Assembly: GCA_002224055.1 (NCBI GenBank)
Contig: AZLU01000152.1
Coordinates: forward strand, 1-64,000
DNA length: 64,000 nucleotides
DNA from: Pezizomycotina sp. ARF18
Lineage: Eukaryota > Ascomycota
Direction of reading: 5' to 3'
The position numbers and the translations under genes were made by a program. Shown here piece after piece: positions 1 through 12,657 of this stretch. The notes below the pieces were generated by a model. That model made no database searches. It had not been told where the DNA came from and saw only the letters and a list, made by a program, of their open reading frames with translations. Position 1 is the first letter of the stretch, and every line of letters starts with the position of its first letter.

Positions 1-2348
1 GACAGTTCGTGAATAGCCTCGCTAGGCAGAGCTTCGCCTCCTGACTTCACATATTTGATCCTAGTAGCGGACACAACCGTAGAGAACTTACTTGCGCTCT
101 AAGCTTTCTTCTGAACTACGCCGCGCGTCACATACTGAGTCTATCGCGTTCTCCGAAGCCAGCATAAAGGCCCCAGGATGCGTCCGAGCTGCGAACGTGA
201 CTTGACTAACGCCCGCCGCTTGCACGATATTGGAATTAAGATTGTGGAAATTTACCAAGGAGACATCAATGATAAGCAGAACACGTAAATTGCAGCTTCA
301 AGCGATACCTTCAACTCTTGGTCGAGGATTGTGTAACGAATGGAGGTATCAAGGCGGATAGTTAAGGAAAGTCTTGTGAAAGTCCTCAACATTATATTTA
401 GAGTCTCGCCCCAACATGTTCATATTGAGAACTTAGCATCGGCACCGTAGATAGCTACTTATGCGCTTCGTGCTCTTCTGACTACGCCAATCCTCCAAGC
501 ACACGGGACAGTGAGTTTAAAGCATTTCAAACATCACAATGGATATTTAGTAGTAAAACAGTATCTCAATTGTTTATATCGTCCGCGAGAGTACTTTGTC
601 ACTTTATACTCCGCTGACGCTGCGATGGAGCCTGACAACGCACCGCGCAACTAATAAACGCAATATCGACACCGATGCAAAGCTCATAAGCTAGTTCAAA
701 GCTTTTATACAAAACCAACCCCACGAATATTTTCCGCCGTGGTATCCACCGTATTAACAGTTAGAGGCTATTCTAAAAATGCCCAAAGAAACGTACTATA
801 GCACGAATCTCGAAGCTCGGGATTTGTTACGGCAGCTCCAGCAGCCCTATAACGGTTATTCACGCTCCTGAATTTTCCGTGCGTTACCAGAAGGTAGTAA
901 ATAGGCTTTTAGTAGAAGGATGATTACGTACGAGGATGCCGAGATCTGTAGAGGGATAAAGCACGAAAGTGTTGGTTTCGTTAAGGCTCACTGGTTTATT
1001 TCTTCATAGAGCGACGAGACTACGGAACCATCGATATTAAATCGCATTCGATGGATGTGTTAAGGAACCCGCACGGCGCTGGATAGCGAGAAAAAAAAGC
1101 AATCTTCTATTTATCGTAGGCAAGTGAAGGAAGCCGAACCCATATCAGGTAGAAATATGGCGGGTGGCGGCTATCGACATGCCACAATACTGGAGGATCA
1201 AGCTGTGATTTCCTTCTTATAAAACGTACTTCAATTGCAAAACCTCCACTAAATACAAACGTAATTTTCGAGCTTTCTCATTCTCTCCACAGGCCGACAA
1301 TGTTACAAGTAGATTCAGTAAATCGCTAACCCGAACGGATAAGTGGCTTATCTTTGTAAAACTTTTACAAAGAAGGGATACGCTTCTCCAAGATGAACAC
1401 TCGTATTGCACGAGTGTAACGTGTACGTAGACCATTAACGAGATGGGAAACGAAGAGAAAAAACATGGCTGAGGATAGAATAACGCAACAATATCTTTGT
1501 CATTTAATTATCCGAAAGCCACTAGCTCTCCAGCACATAGAAATTGTTCTTCTCGAAACAAATACGTTTACTTCGCTAGTGGAATACTTGCGCTGGAGAA
1601 CCAGCCGACCTATAGACTTATTCGAAAGCGTATCCATTTGTAGAAACCGACCATCGCGGTTAACACTGCGTCCATAAAGCTACAGATATAGCTCCGGATG
1701 GAGTGAAAGACTTGCCATAAACCACTTCGCTTCACACGCTAAACTCAGTCGTACGTCAAGCTCGGGAACCATAAGTTGCAGTTAAAGCATGTTCTGACGG
1801 CTCGAACATGATAGGGGAAAAATGGGCCCACGCAGCATACGGTGAAAATCACTGAGTTCCGTCGGATGTACTAAACGACGTCATAGCTAGGAGAAGATGC
1901 GATACTTTAGGCAAAGCAAGCAAACTTACGATGTATTCAGCAAGCCAGCAGAGACGGAACCGCGCGCTCGGATAATCACTGAGGCAGTCGATCATCAAAA
2001 ATCAAGGGGTTGCTTCTCTATCGTGTAAAGTTGTGCCTACCTCACCGATATATTTGATAACCGGATAGTATCTATTGACAGGGGGCACAAATGATAAATC
2101 TTGTGTCGACCTCATGCCGTCAAGGCATAGTTGCGAAAATATCTTCAAGAACAAACTGATTACACCCCGTATGCCGCACACGTATAGAAGTAAAGTGGAA
2201 TTCAAGAACAAGCACGCGTTTGGGCCATAGACAAAAAGGTTATTTCGCTAAAATGTCTTACCATTTATTACCTAGTAGGACGCGCTTCTCCAGATACAGC
2301 TTTTTTTACGGACGTTGAGGAGACGAATCATGAGCACGATGCTGCCAC

Positions 2349-2381
<33 letters not shown>

Positions 2382-5300
2382 AAAGATATCATCAGTCAAA
2401 CTAGATATGGATACATCCACAAGGGGAAACGCCGCATAGTGATCAAATCGCGAGCCACCCCGCATCTTTCCAAAGTTATCCGCCCGGCGACGTGATCATC
2501 CAGTAGCGGAACCTCATTATACATGGAATGTTAAGTGCTGTAACATACCGAAGAAAAGTCTAAAAGGGACTATTTCCGTGAGTATAATTCTATGCGCGCG
2601 ATTAAAAAATAACTTCCTTGTCCGTCTACTGGGGCTTGATCATCCATCGCAGTTCATACTATCCGAAAACAAATAGCAATAGAACGGCCGAATATAGGGA
2701 AGTAGAGGGAAAGAAAAAGTGCCTGGACCGAAAGATGGCGTGAAGCCAGTGTTACACAATCAAGTTGCAAGCGCTAAACTGCCACCGAACGACCAACACG
2801 AGCTCTATACAAATGCGAGTTCGCTTCTCTCAAAACTGGTCATATTTATTCGTTCGATTGTTATCCGTTTCAGAAGCGATATTTACGCTAAAAAGACGCC
2901 GCTAGTCATAAATCAGAATGCGCAATGTAATGATTATATCACGTCCAGCCGGGCCTGTATGATATTATCAAATGTAAAGAAATGCGAGTTTGCGGAGTCC
3001 GTAAAGTTCACAGATTCAGATGTAAATTCGGAGTGACCAGTCCGTACATACAGGGCTTGTCTGCTTTATGCCAGCAGATCTCCAGACCGACATGATCCGA
3101 TATGGCTTTGCAGATTAATGAGCACATATTTGAAGAGTATATATGGTTTTATTTGTCAGATTATGTCTACTAAAGAAAATCCCCTTGGGTCCACAGTGCA
3201 TATGGACACAAAAAAACATTTTGCATAGAGACTATGATTTGTCTGGGGTTTCGACCGATAGTTTTCGCGAACAAGTTGATTGTAAAGAGTATCTCACATG
3301 GAAGGATATCGCATATTTTTACTCGAAAATTACTCTTTGGCAATGTAACCTTCAATGCGGAACTTCGAGCGGGAGCATATTGTGAAGACATACTAAGCAC
3401 AATCTTTACGGGTGACAGCAGCCGATATTAGCAAGTTAGAACCTTACAATGCGTTACTACGCCTCGAAATCTACCTCTTCCTTTGCCATATTGTAGACAC
3501 CCAGACTGAGAAAAATGCAGTCACTGTAAATAAGGAGTTATCCGAAACTCGCGACAGAATCGGTAATAAATCCAGTTTACCAGACAGCTCAGTATTCGAA
3601 AGACAGTCGAGCTCATAAATATGACCATAACTCTCGATTGCTAGGAGCTAGTCATGGGGCAATGAAGAGAAGGTAGATGTATCCTTAGGACAACTAACCG
3701 CACTTGATACAGCCTTTAAAGAATACTTTTTGGACCGTTGAGCGGCCAAACACTATCCTTTTTATTCTCAGTGCACAAGCGTGATGTCAAGGACAAATTT
3801 AAAAGCGCATGAATCTGTAACATCCTACACGATAATGAAAGACGCAGAACATGCTCTCAGTTTTACCAAGGCCTATGAACGAACCACAGAATAATCTTCC
3901 CTTGCTCTAGGAGAGATTTATATGGTCATGCTTTCGGCCTAGCGACTACTTTTCCGGACCCCCGATAAAGCCCTTCTCTGGAAGAGAAGCAAGAAAATAT
4001 AAGTCAAATTATTTCGATTACGCCGTACACTACTAAGAATTCCTTTCTTTTGCCTTTGGGAGTTCAAATAAATTTCACAAACACTCTACGCGGAAGCTAT
4101 ACACATGTCATATCATCTAGGTCTAACAAAAAGCCGGTTCCCAAACGTTACCCAAAAGAGGGGACTTTTGCAACGATGTTATTTGCTTCTAATACATACA
4201 ATAACAGCTACGATGTTGAGGATACTCCATCATCACCTCATCGGGCCATAGTTTCAATGCTCCAACATAGGTGTAGTTTTTCTTAGCCGTAGAATTCAAC
4301 AAACTGATCTGGGATTTTCATGTTCGTGATCTCTCTCGTCTAGAAGTTCATAACGGGCTTCCAGAGATCCCCTAGAATTTTTACTCTATAACCCGAAGTT
4401 ATACAACTTCGTGAGTTGATAGAGCGAGGTTGGAAAAAGAAAAAAGCATTTAAACCAGAGGCTGCATGCAAAGGATCGCATAGCACGTATCCGCGTACCC
4501 ACACGAGGCATACTAGGTACCTCGCTGTTACCATCAGATATATCATTCTATCCTTGAAAGTGTTACGCCTGCCATCTTTAAATCTGTCGAAGAAAGGGCC
4601 ACTAAAAAAGCCGATAGTTCTGTGTTGTACACCTCTTCTCTTCCTCTTTTCTTTCCTCCTTTTGGTCCCACTTTTCCTTGTTTCTTTTTTTTTCTTTTAC
4701 TTCTCTTTTTCTACCCGTCCTTTCGTGCCTTTATGACTTCAGAGATTATAGTACCGATTATATCTTTTTCCAACTTATTGAAAAATTAGAACACAAGCCT
4801 TAACGACGCTGTTAAGATATCATGGCTTTTTCGTCAGAAGGAAACCAAGATTTACGCTATATCATTCCTATTATTTTACCTTTTCCGACCATAACTATCG
4901 TCTAGCTTTAGACGTCAGCTTAATAAAACCTTAAGGTATCGATATTACAGCAGCAGCGATGTTTGATGAAAGCAGAAAAAGTGAGAAAAGATCAACAGCC
5001 CGGCGATAGCTCCCCAATATGCACAGAAGAGATAATCCAGTCATACTCGAAAACATAATTCAAAGCCTACGAAGACATGGAAATTGCGGAAATGAGGACG
5101 TGCCATAATTCAAATCGTGATAGGTCAAACCGTGCATATTAGCATATGTTTAGACGACCTATCCTCGAACAACGATTCATAGGTCATGGAGGAGTCAAAG
5201 GCCGGCTGCGGTACGGAGCATATGAAATACGAACAATTGGTCTCGACCCTCGACCATATTTACTAAAGCCCTCTTGTATAGAGGAAGATCTCCGCATCTC

Positions 5301-5850
5301 ATATTGTCTGTACGGGTAAGAACCGACGTCAAAGGATATCTACGCTGAACTTCGAAGAAACCCCATAGAGGATCGCGGGTCCTTTTATGGTTTAGAACGG
5401 ACTCTCCTAATCGCGCTCTTGTCCGCGCGCAGGATAGCAGGAATATCAATAGCATAAACGAGGCAAAGAACATAGCATGTGCGAAGCTCCCGAGATTTGT
5501 GGATACTGTATTTTTGCCGTGCAGAAGGTATAACAGCGATGACTTAATGAACCAGATCCTTTTAATATAACTAAACTGGACAAAACAAAAAAGCCGGAGA
5601 AACTATCATTGTATATAATTCGAATAAGGAAGCTACTAGACACAAGCTTGTGTGGGATTACGACGATACATTTAGATCTGACAGCTCCCAAATTTCAAAG
5701 AAGATTTTATCCAAGTTTGCTCACTCCGACATGTATAATGTATACGTTCTAGGGCGGTTTCCGATCTGAGCGGGATATTTCTTTGCTTTTTGATTGTAGT
5801 CTAGCTATATGTTCGAGTACATTATATACCAATATACATATTTACATTCA
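1..5850. other. Gene-poor left end, no supported gene
   Basis: No open frame here exceeds about 106 codons. None has a recognisable domain, a plausible chain of exons or codon use like the real genes further right. The sequence is of mixed composition with few repeats apart from an A-run near 2349 and a pyrimidine-rich stretch at about 4620-4730. I see no terminal repeats, tRNA or rRNA. It may be old intergenic or decayed repetitive DNA. Confidence 0.6.
2349..2376. repeat. Poly-A tract (28 A)
   Basis: An uninterrupted run of A inside otherwise complex sequence. It is one of many long A or T runs spread through the intergenic DNA of this window. Confidence 0.9.
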
Positions 5851-5897
5851 TTCCATTCTACCTCCTCCTCATCTGCTCGGAGGCAATTGCCTGTAAT

Positions 5898-7535
5898 CTA
5901 CTTCTGAACCAGCGAAGCCGCCATCTTAACCGCCTCCTCCGACTCCTCTTGTAGAACACGAACAGCCCCTGTAGCTGCGCCGTAGATATACCCCCAATAC
6001 CACCCTCAGAGACACTCTTAAACGCTCCCGCGTTTCTAAGAGTACTCATAAACTCCTCTTCAGCTTCATTACATCCTCCTGCTTTCTACCGTCCTTAACT
6101 ACATCCGCATCCTCCACATCCCTCCCTTCCGGAGAGTAAAACCTCTCGAACATCCTCCCCGCCTGCCACTCCGACGCCAACCCCAATTCCATCTCCAAAT
6201 CCACCCTGCGGGTCTTATAAGCGCCTCATCAAGCCTATCAACGTGATTCGTCGTCAAGAACAATATCCGTTCTTCAGCGCTTACAACACCGTCCAACGAA
6301 TTCAACAAACCCGAAAACGTAACGTTAGCACCTCTATACCCATCCTCCGACGTCTGCACCCGTCTATTCGCGAAAGCAGCGTCGACATCTTCCAGCAATA
6401 CCAACGCCTCGACGGTAGATTACTCAGAAGGTGGTTTAATCGATCGTCCGTGAGTCCCCTTTCGGATAAATTTAATAGGCAGATGCTGTAATCGAACTCC
6501 CCCGCGAGCGCCTGTATAAAACTACTCTTCCCGCTTCCCGGAGGACCGTGTAATAAATACCCGCCGATACGGTATGCCTCTGTCTGTGTACCATTTCGCG
6601 CTCATCAAAAAATCCCTAACATCGTCCACGATCGCCTCTTTAACGCCTTTATCCAATATAACCGAATCTAACGGTCTCTTTTTTCTCGGTGATCCGAACG
6701 GTTTCCACTCCACGCCCAGGCCGTATACAGCACCGTTTTCCCTTCTTGCGATTTCAACGCTAAATTCTGCGCTTCGAGTAGTATATCGTGAAAAACGTGG
6801 CGCTGTGAGTACAGCGTCGTCAGCGAGACGGTCTCGAACGGGTGCCCGCTCAGATCCGTCGTTTCATTTCCCTGTGCCTGTTCACGCGGATGAATGAGTT
6901 CTTGTAGCGGAGGACGTGGTTACCGATTCCCGGGACGAGGGAGAACTGCGTCGTCACGGAACCGTTGTCGCGCTTCTGCGAAGTCGTCTCGACGGATAGG
7001 AAATGCGAGCGGGGTTTGAAGCGGTCTAGCGCCCGCTGCAGGATTGACGTGGAGGGGGACGATGAAGAGAGAGAGGAGGAAGGGAAGGCGAGCTGGCGCT
7101 GGTGGTACGCATCCATTTCAAAAAATACCCGAAGGCGTCGTCCGTGATTGGTATCTCGAGGCGGACGAGGTAGTGCTGCACGATGGCGTTGGAGGCGACT
7201 TTAATACCGATCGGGCCATGGCGAGGATTGCCGTCAGGGCCACGACGCCGAATCCCTACAAAATTTTTTTTTTCAGTATTTCTCGTCCTTTTCTTTCGCC
7301 AATGGCAGAAGGGGGTCGAGGAATGTTGAGAATTATCTGCGCACATGCGAATGTCTTTTAAAGTCGAGTGACGTACTGCTGTGAGGTAAGGGTTTGAATC
7401 GAGGCGGCTCCTCAGTGTCGGTGAAGCTGGCGGCTTCCCGTCTGAGGAGGGTTGTGCCGTCGCCGTTGGAGCTCCATTCTCGTTCGCTAGGGATTCAGGT
7501 GCTTCGGTGGCAGTAGGCGGGAGCCCTTGCGACAT
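5898..7535 (-). CDS. BCS1: Mitochondrial AAA chaperone BCS1
   Basis: BCS1 is an inner-membrane AAA ATPase that translocates the folded Rieske protein during complex III assembly. Exon 1 (7377-7535) starts MSQGLPPT and ends NPYLTA. A 121-base intron (7256-7376) follows. Exon 2 opens with the membrane segment [16 protein letters not shown], typical of the BCS1 N-terminus. The BCS1-specific domain leads into [18 protein letters not shown], then Walker A GPPGSGKS near 6535, Walker [10 protein letters not shown] near 6390, and the second-region motif [19 protein letters not shown]. The C-terminus ends AASLVQK with a TAG at 5898-5900. Several one-base frame jumps occur, for example just before Walker A and after LIRPG, but all motifs are present, so I infer consensus errors rather than a pseudogene. 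Family identity is firm; exact frames are not. Confidence 0.92.
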
Positions 7536-8436
7536 CTCGGAGAAGCGGCAAGAATCCGAAAAAAGATCAAAAGAAACCGAAGATGTTAAAATGTTTGTCG
7601 TAACCGCTGCATGACGTTGGGAATGGATTACGGAAGCAAAAGTTTGAAAGGCTTCGGAATTTTTCTTTTTCTTCTTCAGAAGGCTTGCATTTTCACCTCA
7701 AAAAATTTTTATAGAACCAATAATATTCAATATGTATATTCTTCTTTAGAGACCCTTGCTTTTTGTTTTTATATTTACAAACGAACAACGAATAAGATGA
7801 ATAGAGTCTCTATAGAACTTTTTTGAACAGTGTATTCTACGAGGAAGGGTGTATGTGTGTATATATTTCTACGTTTAGTGGAAAAGTGTAGTAATCACAA
7901 GTTATAGGGAGGGACCGGAAGACCCTCTCTATAACAACCCAAAAAGCAAAAGTACAAAAAACAAAGAGGGGAAAGAAATATAAAGAGTTTAGAGAATTGT
8001 CTCGAGCTCTCAAAATATAAGGTTTGTAATATCTGGCACTGGACATTGCATCGCAGTGCCACTGACATTCCGTCTCGAGGAGGGTATACGAATTTCGTCG
8101 CGATAGGTATCTCTTTGAATGAGCCGCACCAATTCAGCGCCGGATGAAGAGGGAAGAAAAAAAAGAAAAGAAAAAAAAAGTGATAGTTCTTTGAGTGAGG
8201 CTGGCGTATTCCAGAGGAGCTTTTGATACGTATACCGTCCGATGTTGCTGAAGGCTGAACACCATCCCTTGAGGTGGCGGCCGTGAAAATGTCGCTCCAT
8301 TGGGAGGTCATGGTGGTGAGTTTGCAGACTTAATCGGTCCAAATTCTTGTTGTTATTGCGCTCAATAGCTATATAGCAACCCTCTACAAATGCTCGAGGG
8401 TAAAGGACGTGAAAAGATGTCCCAAGCATCCCGCTT
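7536..8436. other. Intergenic, upstream of BCS1
   Basis: The first part should contain the BCS1 promoter and 5' leader. A minus-strand open frame at about 8010-8311 starts MTSQWSDIF and could be a tiny gene, but it runs through a polypyrimidine stretch and matches nothing I know. I do not call it. Confidence 0.4.
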
Positions 8437-10318
8437 TTAAGTCAGCGAATGTCGCTGAGGAGCTATAGTAAGGTGGTAGAGTATTCTAGCGTGAATACCA
8501 CCTGCCCGGGCGGCCTTTTCTCGTAGATTGCTCTTGAGCTTTACTTGGGTCAAAGCTTGTCGAACGGCGTCGTCAGAAATTCGCTTGCTCTTTTTCATTC
8601 CCCATGGATTAACCGCGGATGCATTCCCGAAGGTTGCTATCGAGTGACACTGTCTATAATTCGAAGTCAATTTCCGCTTCGCAGGGGACGCCGCGTGTTG
8701 GGAAATGTAGTTGATTTGACAACTTTCCCTCCATTGCTTCGAGCATTATTTAAGTGCTTCCTAAACTTGTTCAACCACCGAACAGCCTCCTCCCAGCAAC
8801 TAGGACAGACGCCGTTCGTCTCCGTGTCGCTGTTGTCCTTTTTCTCCGTAAACTTAGGATGATATTTGACTTGTCTACAGGCTTCGGTGCATTTCATAGA
8901 CTCCCGCCAAAGTTTTGTTTGTACTCGTCGGAGAGCCGATATGCGATGTTATTGTCCGTGATTAATGTTTCCGCATCGGTGACTGGCAGCGTAACCGCGT
9001 CGTACTGATCGAGGCCAGACTCTCTTTTGAAAAGTCTGGCCTTCGCCATAGGATTCCAGCTTAACGATTTTTTTGCGGGCTTGGGCGCGGCTGTGGGACC
9101 TTCCCTACTCAAATTTTCATCGCTAGGGCGTTTCTTTAAAATACCAGAGACGAGTTCCCCTTTGCGTTATACGCAGGTTTTGGCACATAAGGAGGAAATT
9201 TTGGAAGCCGTTCTTCTAGATCAGAGTATCCGTCGTCGTCCGAGTAATACTCATCCGATGAATCATCGGCTGAAAATTCTTCGTCTGAATAGTCCATGGA
9301 GTCATCAGAAATTTCGTCGTCCTCATCTTCAAAATCCGATTCATCTTGCTTTGGTATCCCCTGTGCAAAATAAGTGTCTGTCATTTCCTCGTCTGAGCTT
9401 TCTTCCATGTCTTTCATTATGCTGTCGCCAAACATCGTTCCTGAGGATGTTTTTGATTTCTTCCATAGGAAGAATCGGAAGCGTAAAAATTTGCAGTTTT
9501 TCGTTGATCCCGCTGCTCTATCCCCTTATGTTGCTTCCACCTTTGAACAGCGGCTCTGTAAAAAGGATTCAAACTCTCTTCCGACCGATTCACGAGGACC
9601 GTCGACGGTGACAAAGATTTAGTATCCATGAAGTGCTTTTCTTCCTTCTGTTGCTTCACAGAGTTCGTAGGTTTTGCTCTCTCTTTACACCCCACCATGT
9701 TCCAAGCCGCGGGGTCGTAATATGGTTTTTGTTCGATTTTGTTGTTACTCCCAATAGCAAACGTTGACGGTGGTGATAAAGCTTTGAATTTGGAATAGTT
9801 TTTCCCATTTTTTCTTCAAATTTGCAGCGCTGAGCAGTTGTCGTTGTTTGTTTGCTTTGGTGATAATTGTTCTCGTTGAAAGGCGAAGATTTAATGTTTG
9901 ATGGTTTGTTGTCTTTGATAAAATTCTCGGAGCCTCAGCAGGTGTGAGAGGCGGCGGATCAACTGCCAAGCCATTATCTAAAGACATTGGAGCTGCCACC
10001 ACCTTTCCTTCTTCTAGCAATTCTTCGGGTCTGTTTGCTTCTCCTTCCATTGCTTGAACGTACGCTAGCGTTTGTTCCGTAGCCTTTGGAGATAAAGTGG
10101 GTTTTAAAAGCGTATTTTCATTTTCTTGAAAAAGGGTCATCCGTTCGTCCACCGGGTCTCTCCCTGTCCATCCCCACCAGCTGATGGAAAGATTGAAATT
10201 TTGGGTTCCTTCGTTGAATTGCCCCTTTGTTTGAAGGTGCAGATATCGATCCGACAGCATTCATATCTGACAGTCCGTCAGAACTCGGGTGTATATCTTC
10301 GTTCTTTCTATTCGCCAA
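8437..10318 (-). CDS. Uncharacterised acidic protein
   Basis: I do not recognise this gene. A chain of minus-strand open frames reads as one protein interrupted by one-base frame jumps. An N-terminal part rich in polar residues (LSPKATEQTLAYVQAM, near 10070) is followed by KPYYDPAAWNMVG near 9700. Next comes a very acidic Asp/Glu/Ser stretch (9190-9400), then LPKFPPYVPKPAYNAKG and a basic segment with GILKK and KKSLSWNPMAKARLF (9050-9160). The C-terminal part is NPWGMKKSKRISDDAVRQAL (about 8590). The spacing of GILKK and KSLSW...RLF resembles an RVxF-type docking site for protein phosphatase 1, as in PNUTS-like nuclear proteins; this is inference only. No membrane segments or signal peptide are visible, so it is probably nuclear or cytosolic. 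It may be continuous with the frame at 10434-10946. Confidence 0.5.
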
Positions 10319-10433
10319 TGTTTTCGAAACTGTTCAAATTTCTCAGCTTGACGCAGTCCTGCAGATCGAAAAAAGAGCAAGGTGTAGGAAGGGAAGCTAA
10401 AAAAAAAATTTAAAAAATGTCTAGATAAAAGAA

Positions 10434-10946
10434 TCAGGGCGCACCATCCTGCCTGGTGTTCACCTTGGAAGAGCATCTAGACTTCAGCTCCTCACTCTTC
10501 GATAACAAAGATATCGCACCAAGTCGTGCATGTAAATTCTTTTTTCTGTTCTTTTCCATTTCATAAAAAGGGCCTGTTGAAGCCTTTTGCTGCTGGTCCT
10601 GATGCCTCTGCTGCCGCTCCTCTGCCGCTGCTTTGAGGCGGCGTAACCTCCCGAAAGCAGTTTCAACAATCGACTTTTCGTCCTTGGTCAATTTTCCCTT
10701 GCTTTTCTTTCTAACGTGAGCAGCTTGGACGACTTGGAGCTGTCGCAGAGTGTCCACTTGTTCGGCATGTAATGCCTTCATAACATTCTTTTGATGCTCG
10801 CAGGGTTGCGCAAGGTGAGCGCTGCCGAGGCCGTCGTCCGAACTCGAATCCGAAGTTTCGGGTAAGGTAGAGCGCACCGACTCTGGAATTTTGAAAGGAA
10901 CGATATGGCCGCATTCGCCGTACCTTGTCGAATATATGCAACACAT
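10434..10946 (-). CDS. Hypothetical coiled-coil protein or 5' exon
   Basis: This is a 170-codon frame on the minus strand. It starts MCCIYSTRYGECGHIVPF, with a Cys/His cluster that could bind a metal. An acidic, Ser-rich linker follows, then a long charged helix-forming stretch of Lys, Glu, Gln and Arg (about residues 70-140) with coiled-coil character. A GTGAAC at the end of the frame (after SRCSSK) and a TTTTTTTTTTAG or CTGCAG downstream could splice it to the acidic protein at 8437-10318, in which case this is that gene's first exon. No known family is recognised. The frame is long and its codons look real, so some coding role is likely. Confidence 0.45.
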   Translation of the reverse strand: MCCIYSTRYGECGHIVPFKIPESVRSTLPETSDSSSDDGLGSAHLAQPCEHQKNVMKALHAEQVDTLRQLQVVQAAHVRKKSKGKLTKDEKSIVETAFGRLRRLKAAAEERQQRHQDQQQKASTGPFYEMEKNRKKNLHARLGAISLLSKSEELKSRCSSKVNTRQDGAP

Positions 10947-10989
10947 CGTCTCTCGAAATAATTAATTTTAAATCCCCTTTTTCATACAA

Positions 10990-12657
10990 ATGTATATTGC
11001 GCTTTAGTCTAAGCAGAAGAAAAGACCGATTAGTTATATCTTGATATCACAACTTCGAAAATTGAAATCCTTGTTAATCCAAATAACCGTTAGTCCTCAT
11101 GCTTGTGAAGTCGGAGTTGTGAAGAAGCGACTAGCAAGCTTGCCCGCTGGACACGGGTGTCCGAAAGAGCGAAGGGGAAACAACGAAGGAGAAACAAAAA
11201 AAAAAAAGATTATATCAATGACGAACAAACCACTCAGCCGTACTGTCAAGGTTACCAATAATGCCCAACAAGTCGGCAACCCCGAGAATCGCGAGTTTGC
11301 GGATATAGGGGGTGTCTTGTAGACGCGGTCTGACGACAAGACTGAAGCAGCGCTTTCTTTCTATCCAGTGATTTTGAAAAAAAAAAAAAAAAAATGAAAA
11401 AATGAAAAATGAAAAAGAAAAGAAAAAAGATTCGAGAAAGAGAAAGATAAAAATGTGAGTGAAAGTTTCAAAAGCCCGTTGTAAATTGAGACTAATTGTA
11501 TTAAACAAAATATCGAAAGGAATTGCTACTTTGGAGAGCAAGATCGTGATATTCCAGGGAAAGAAAAACTGGAAAGTGGACGACGATGCTTGTATATATA
11601 TATATATATGTATATAAGTTTTCCATCTTTTTTTTAATTTACCTCCCAAAAAGTCCGGTCCATCTCTCATAAAGCCTTCTTTTTGTGGGAAATTTATATA
11701 TACGCTCTTCTTAAAAAAATGGAGAAGCGCCCGGGCCGCGAGGAATAAAGCTTTCTAGCCATAAGAAATAAATTCGCCATGTTAAAAAAGGCTCAAGCTT
11801 TGAGCTTAAGTTAAAAAACAAAAAAAAAAAAAAAAAAAAAAAAAACTGAACTTTGCAAGCACAATAGGACACCCCCCCCCCTTTTTCCTTTTTTTTTTCT
11901 CTTTTAAACCTCGTAATATACGTTCAGGCTGAGGTACCGAGTATTATCGAGTCCTGAGCAGCTACTAAACGCAAGGCTGCTCGAGTAACGTTTACAAGAG
12001 GAAGGGGACATGCTGCTCGCTTGGTCCATTTCTTGACTTTGGGCAGCTTACCGTTCAATGTTTGCTATTACGGGATCTCGATCGCGAATGAACGGAAAAG
12101 GCAGCACCATGTATATGTAAAAGGCTACGGCTTTCTTGGAATTTCGCTCATCTGAAATCGTTTAGTTTGATTAAGGATATGTATGGGTGGTCATGTATGT
12201 ACAACGGCTGGTGAATTCTGGGTATTCCAGCTACAGGCGGTAGCCTGAAGGTGAACAAACGGTCGTAGAATCCATGAGCTTATACTCAGAGGGAAAATGC
12301 TTCTTGTGAGAGGAAGGATGATAAGACAAAAGCGACAGAAGCGAAGAAAAAAAAAAAAACTATCCCCATTGATGGAAAAAAACCGCTAACCTACGCCATG
12401 GTATAAAATCGGAAATTTGAAGAAAAAGGTTCGAACCCAAAATGAAAAAAAAAGGAAAGTAGGGAAAGGACGTGCTAAATCCGTGAATCGCCAACCAAAA
12501 GGAGTAAGAATGCCATTATTATTAAATCTAAAACTAAACCTTGACCCTAAATAAAGAAGCAACTACCAGGAATTAAAAAAAGACAAAAAGAATGCTATGG
12601 TGCAAGTAAATGTTGCAAAATAAATAAATAAATAAAAAAAAAAAAAAAGGGTACCAA
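10990..12657. other. Low-complexity intergenic DNA
   Basis: No gene is supported here. The stretch has several A or T runs (11379-11394, 11820-11845), a C-run followed by a T-run at about 11871-11900, and a short TA repeat at 11595-11610. Polyphenylalanine-like translations across it are artefacts of the T-runs. Confidence 0.55.
11820..11845. repeat. Poly-A tract (26 A)
   Basis: An uninterrupted run of A, followed about 30 bases later by a C-run and a T-run. Confidence 0.9.

Noticed and set aside
8437-10318. areA GATA-like / DUF3295 family assignment
   Set aside because: The acidic and basic blocks are reminiscent of it, but the characteristic RLEN..WR motif is absent.
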